Source of the DNA: Spirochaetaceae bacterium
GTDB lineage: Bacteria > Spirochaetota > Spirochaetia > Treponematales > Breznakiellaceae
DNA: 10,144 bases
Direction: 5' to 3'
Assembly (NCBI GenBank): GCA_031280115.1
Contig: JAITHF010000033.1
Span: 1 to 10,144, forward strand
A model generated the notes under the pieces. That model saw only the letters and a program-made list of their open reading frames with translations. It ran no database searches and had not been told where the DNA came from. Shown here one piece after another: positions 7,643-10,144 of the stretch; the stretch's first letter is position 1, and every line of letters starts with the position of its first letter. The position numbers were made by a program, and so were the translations under genes.

Positions 7643-9151
7643 CTAAAACCGCATCCGCGTCATAAGGTGCGCGGGAAATTCGGCGTTTATAAAATAGCCG
7701 TACTGTAACTGGGCCTGACGCATGAGCATATCATAGCCGTTAAGCACCCGGCAGCCGGCGGCTTCGGCGCGGCGCAGAAAGGCCGTGCGCTCCGGTTTAT
7801 AGATGAGATCCATCACCACCTCAAAGCCTGAAAAAGCGTAGCTCTCAAGCGGATCCGCTTCGGCGTCCCCCTCCATGCCCGCAGAGGTGGTCTGTATGAT
7901 AATGTCCCGGTATTTTTCGATTTCTTTGATCCCTTGATTATCCAGCGCGCCCCAGGCGAAGCGGTAGGGGCCTGCAAGTTCCCGGGCCCGGGAGGATGTG
8001 CGGTTAAGGATCAGGGCTTTGCCGTGGAGCCGGTAAATCTCCGAAACCACCGCCCGGGCGGCCCCGCCTGAGCCTATAACAGTTATCCGCAAGCCTTTAA
8101 AGTTTTTCTTCCCTATGAAACAAAGCAGGGCGCCTGAAAATCCCGGGGCGTCCGAGTTATATCCGGTCCACCCTTCCTGCCCGTACACAATCGTATTACA
8201 GGCGCCGATGGACCTGACCTCTTCCGTGCTTTTGGCAAGATAGGGCAGTATAGACTCTTTGTGGGGTATGGTTACTGAGGCGCCGCCCATGCCCAGGCGG
8301 TCAGCGAGTTCCATAAACGGCTCAAGCCTGTCAGTGGGGAACGGCACATACACGGCGTCGATGTTTTCAAGGCCGAACACGGTGTTAAAAAAGAGGGGGC
8401 TGAACGTAACCTGTAAGGGGTAGCCGGTGATGCCGAAGATTCTCGTCTTGGCGGTGATATTTCTGAACCGGTAGAGTTCTGCCAGTTCCAGCGGGTCAAA
8501 CTGCCCCAGTGCCAGGTCCGGCAGGTCCGGCTCCCCTTTTACCGCGGTGTAGCTTATCTGGGAACCCATCTGTTCCGCCAGAATTCTTGTGGGGGTTCCG
8601 AGGCTTCCCATACAGACCAGGGTCTTCTCTATATCCATCGTTTCCCAGCCGGCTTTGAACACCCGCAGCACGTCGTCCATAGTATGGGGCGTTACCGCCG
8701 CCTTGACAAGCTCGTCCCCCACGCGGCAGAGGCTCCGGATACGCGCCGGAAGGTCTAGGTCAACCCCTTTCCGGTTATGATATGAACGGATGATTCTGGT
8801 TCCAAAGGCCCGCGCCGCCTCTTCAAGGCTGGGAACATTAAAATATTCCTCAAGATCCACATAGGCGAAATTGCGCCGGGGGTTAGGGTCCGCGAATGCA
8901 AGGCCCTTGGAGATGAGGCTTACCCGGGAAGCCTCGCCGCCGGTAAAGAACCCGCCGTCCAGGTCCCGGCGGATAGTAAGGATAACCGGAATACCCGCCT
9001 GTTCAGGAAAGCGGCGGATCGCGAGCCGCTCGTCAGGCTCAAGGCAGTCCGCCCGCAGTTCGGCCATATCCACCTGCTGCCGGTATTTTTCCAGCAGCTC
9101 AAGGTTCCGTTTAATGGTCTTTCCGGTTAAACACAGGCATATTTTAGCCAT
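7643..9151 (-). CDS. aroDE: bifunctional 3-dehydroquinate dehydratase / shikimate dehydrogenase
   Basis: A fusion of two consecutive shikimate-pathway enzymes, making shikimate from 3-dehydroquinate through dehydroshikimate. Residues 1 to about 220 are a type I dehydroquinase: ELRAD (31-35), H125 in SYHNRKG and the Schiff-base lysine K150 in LVKAAVTP. Residues about 235-502 are AroE: SVTIPHKE with K298, ACNTIV with N320, GYNSDAPGF with D334, the NADP loop GSGGAARAV (360-368), NRTSSR (383-388) and the closing QAQLQYGYF. The shikimate-binding motif reads GYPLQVTFSP instead of the usual GxPxxHSxSP. ATG 9151 is chosen because GGAGGG lies just before it and MAKICLCLTG is a typical start; an in-frame TTG at 9181 would add ten atypical residues. 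aroDE precedes rpiA on the same strand. Confidence 0.93.
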   Translation of the reverse strand: MAKICLCLTGKTIKRNLELLEKYRQQVDMAELRADCLEPDERLAIRRFPEQAGIPVILTIRRDLDGGFFTGGEASRVSLISKGLAFADPNPRRNFAYVDLEEYFNVPSLEEAARAFGTRIIRSYHNRKGVDLDLPARIRSLCRVGDELVKAAVTPHTMDDVLRVFKAGWETMDIEKTLVCMGSLGTPTRILAEQMGSQISYTAVKGEPDLPDLALGQFDPLELAELYRFRNITAKTRIFGITGYPLQVTFSPLFFNTVFGLENIDAVYVPFPTDRLEPFMELADRLGMGGASVTIPHKESILPYLAKSTEEVRSIGACNTIVYGQEGWTGYNSDAPGFSGALLCFIGKKNFKGLRITVIGSGGAARAVVSEIYRLHGKALILNRTSSRARELAGPYRFAWGALDNQGIKEIEKYRDIIIQTTSAGMEGDAEADPLESYAFSGFEVVMDLIYKPERTAFLRRAEAAGCRVLNGYDMLMRQAQLQYGYFINAEFPAHLMTRMRF

Positions 9152-9174
9152 AGGCCCTCCGTCAGCTGCCCCTT

Positions 9175-9195
9175 GCCTCAAGGCTTTTTCTAGGG
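9175..9195. repeat. 21-base direct repeat, copy 1
   Basis: On the plus strand this reads GCCTCAAGGC followed by TTTTTCTAGGG, identical over 21 bases to 9461-9481. It lies 24 bases before the aroDE start codon. The minus-strand form begins CCCTAGAAAAA. It resembles a small hairpin with a T tail, but only on the plus strand, where no gene is being transcribed. Confidence 0.9.
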
Positions 9196-9273
9196 CTTGG
9201 GGCTTGTTCCGGCTGTACCCGGCGTACTCCCCAAGGTTTCTCCTTCCTTCCCGCCCTTCTCTTTTTTTTTCTA
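9190..9273 (-). other. aroDE leader: polypurine tract and possible 14-codon leader ORF
   Basis: Minus-strand bases 9273 to about 9237 are almost all purines, including nine consecutive A and the strong ribosome-binding run GGAAGGAAGGAG. Five bases later a TTG (9232-9234) opens a 14-codon frame that ends at TAG (9190-9192) and would encode MGSTPGTAGTSPKP. This may be a leader peptide or just a coincidence. It contains no aromatic residues, so it is not an obvious aromatic-amino-acid attenuator. Confidence 0.25.
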
Positions 9274-9353
9274 AGCGGGTTTCTCTACGGCGGTTCCGCT
9301 CTTCTTGTTTCTGTTCCCAAGAGCCGGTGCCGCCGTATCCACAGGCGTTGCTT

Positions 9354-9370
9354 CCCCGCGCCGCGCGGGG
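9354..9370. other. GC hairpin in the aroDE leader
   Basis: CCCCGCG (9354-9360) and CGCGGGG (9364-9370) form a perfect 7-bp stem with a CCG loop. It sits just downstream of the predicted aroDE transcription start. No T-run follows on the minus strand, so it is not a terminator for aroDE. Confidence 0.5.
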
Positions 9371-9387
9371 AGGTCTTTGACTTTTTT

Positions 9388-9417
9388 AATATACAACAAG
9401 GCAGGCAAGGAGGTCAA
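9388..9417 (-). promoter_or_regulatory. aroDE(-rpiA) promoter
   Basis: On the minus strand TTGACC (9417-9412, 5 of 6 matches) is followed after 18 bases by TATATT (9393-9388, 5 of 6 matches). Transcription would begin near 9381, giving a leader of about 230 bases before aroDE. It lies in a short AT-rich patch within otherwise GC-rich sequence. Confidence 0.5.
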
Positions 9418-9460
9418 GAATAGGGGGTACAAAACGTTTCCGCCGCGCCTTATCCCCCAT

Positions 9461-9481
9461 GCCTCAAGGCTTTTTCTAGGG
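9461..9481. repeat. 21-base direct repeat, copy 2
   Basis: Identical to 9175-9195 and in the same orientation. The two copies bracket 265 bases containing the aroDE promoter and most of its leader. This copy lies 44 bases after the end of the small exported-protein gene. Confidence 0.9.
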
Positions 9482-9524
9482 TTTTACGGCGAACCGGATA
9501 AATAAAGAACGGTGATACCGGCTC

Positions 9525-9968
9525 CTAAAAGTCCGAGCGGTAAATAAAAATAGTGGATACCGCTTGGGACTGGTCGAAGTTGACTCTGAGTGTTATGGGC
9601 CAGTCCCGGCTGGGAAGGGTGTAGAGGAGGTAGGTGTCAAAATACAGCGCGCCGTCCAGAAGCTGGGACACCCGCCCGAAGGGATCGCCTATCCTGATAC
9701 CGTAGGCGGTCTTGATTTCTATCTGCCACACCCTGTTCCGGTACACATAAAACCCCTGATCCTCATAGACAAAGACCACATCGTCCTGCCATGTTTCAAT
9801 GCCCCGCACCGCATGAACCGATTGGGGTAAACCGAAGCGGGAGACAAGCCCGTCAAGGGTTAAGCCGATGAGGGAGGACGGATCAGAAACAGCAGCATCC
9901 AGTTGAACCGGCTGGGACCATACAAGAGGAGCACAGGTTATTAAAAACAAAATCCCTGTATAACGCAT
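9525..9968 (-). CDS. small exported protein of unknown function
   Basis: I do not recognise the family by name. The 147-residue product begins with a signal peptide: MRYTG, a hydrophobic core at about 6-17, then WSQP, a likely cleavage site after S18 or Q19. LITC at 9-12 weakly resembles a lipobox, but the hydrophobic run continues past the cysteine, so signal peptidase I is more likely. The mature part seems to hold two related segments, IGLTLDGLVSRFGLP... and IRIGDPFGRVSQLL..., each followed by aromatic beta-strand-like sequence (VFVYEDQGFYVYRNRVWQIEI; ITLRVNFDQSQAVSTIFIY). This pattern recalls small periplasmic SmpA/BamE-like folds, but that is only a suggestion. ATG 9968 fits the signal peptide; a TTG at 10004 would add twelve basic residues. 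No ribosome binding site precedes either start convincingly. Confidence 0.75.
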   Translation of the reverse strand: MRYTGILFLITCAPLVWSQPVQLDAAVSDPSSLIGLTLDGLVSRFGLPQSVHAVRGIETWQDDVVFVYEDQGFYVYRNRVWQIEIKTAYGIRIGDPFGRVSQLLDGALYFDTYLLYTLPSRDWPITLRVNFDQSQAVSTIFIYRSDF

Positions 9969-9974
9969 TATTCT

Positions 9975-10004
9975 ACTGTATCGCAGGAATCGCCGCCTTG
10001 CCAA
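9975..10004 (-). promoter_or_regulatory. promoter of the small exported-protein gene, possibly leaderless
   Basis: On the minus strand TTGGCA (10004-9999, 5 of 6 matches) is followed after 18 bases by TACAGT (9980-9975, 4 of 6 matches). Six bases later comes the ATG at 9968, so the transcript would start at or beside the start codon. A hairpin cluster lies directly upstream of the -35 box, as at purB. Confidence 0.4.
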
Positions 10005-10046
10005 CCCCCATAAGGGGCAGCCTCAGGCTGTTTGAGCGGCTCAAGG
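10005..10046. repeat. hairpin cluster upstream of the exported-protein gene
   Basis: Three stems are packed together: CCCC-ATAA-GGGG (10006-10017), CAGCC-TCA-GGCTG (10018-10030) and TTGAG-CGG-CTCAA (10032-10044). The second belongs to the same CAGCC-NNN-GGCTG family as 486-498, 548-560 and 701-713. On the minus strand the block ends in GGGGG immediately before TTGGCA. Confidence 0.75.
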
Positions 10047-10061
10047 TATGGCGGTGCGGGT

Positions 10062-10072
10062 TTTTTCTAGGG
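10062..10072. repeat. partial third copy of the CCCTAGAAAAA motif
   Basis: Minus-strand CCCTAGAAAAA recurs here, as in the repeats at 9175-9195 and 9461-9481. A CCTTGAG, also shared with those copies, follows on the minus strand at 10046-10040 after a longer gap. It lies 13 bases after the tRNA end. Confidence 0.6.
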
Positions 10073-10085
10073 AGGGGCTGTATTA

Positions 10086-10144
10086 AGCGGCCGACGGGAG
10101 TCGAACCCGCGTCACAAGCTTGGGAAGCTTGGATAATACCGTTA
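10086..10144 (-). tRNA. tRNA-Gly(CCC), truncated by the window edge
   Basis: Read on the minus strand, the 3' acceptor strand CGGCCGC (10093-10087) with discriminator T (10086) follows a T arm GCGGG-TTCGACT-CCCGT, a four-base variable region TGAC, and an anticodon arm CAAGC-TTCCCAA-GCTTG. The seven-base loop places CCC (10124-10122) as the anticodon, decoding GGG as glycine. The partial D arm (TAACGGTATTATCC) reaches the window edge, so the 5' acceptor strand and part of the D arm are missing. CCA is not encoded: the bases after the discriminator are TAA. Confidence 0.93.

Noticed and set aside
9175..9195. Rho-independent terminator (GCCTCAAGGC then T5)
   Set aside because: The stem is only 3-4 bp and the T tail is on the plus strand, where no gene is transcribed; the exact second copy points to a repeat element instead.
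9305..9505. Plus-strand 66-residue gene between aroDE and the exported-protein gene
   Set aside because: TTG start without ribosome binding site, overlapping a good minus-strand promoter and a direct repeat; no recognisable motif.

Overview
The window is GC-rich bacterial chromosome carrying housekeeping genes. A bifunctional AroD-AroE fusion, an AddB-type iron-sulfur nuclease, a small exported protein with no recognised family and GC-rich hairpin repeats between genes would fit a spirochete of the Treponema/Breznakiella group. That placement is an inference from gene content and style; no marker in the window proves it.

Layout. Bases 1-360 hold a strict 21-bp tandem array of 17 palindromic units that runs off the left edge. 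Bases 361-752 contain no convincing gene: a possible terminator, a 62-bp direct repeat, several short GC hairpins and a promoter ending at the purB start codon. The plus strand then carries purB (753-2219), guaB (GTG start at 2209, overlapping purB by 11 bases) and an addB-like nuclease gene (to 6819), probably co-transcribed. From 6850 to the right edge everything reads on the minus strand. In transcription order these are a tRNA-Gly(CCC) cut by the window edge, a small exported protein (9525-9968), aroDE (7643-9151) and rpiA (6850-7575). The two blocks converge at about 6820-6850.

How the genes work together. PurB acts on the shared purine path and on the AMP branch, while GuaB commits IMP to the GMP branch, so their coupling sets up both purine ends. 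RpiA interconverts ribulose-5-phosphate and ribose-5-phosphate, the precursor of PRPP. AroDE performs two consecutive shikimate-pathway steps. The AddB-like protein belongs to double-strand-break processing and appears to be a passenger in the purine operon; no AddA-type helicase gene is visible.

The most unusual items are the 21-bp palindrome array, a hairpin cluster ending in GGGGGTTGRCA directly upstream of two genes that also look leaderless, and a 21-base direct repeat bracketing the leader region of aroDE. None of these has an assigned function from the sequence alone.
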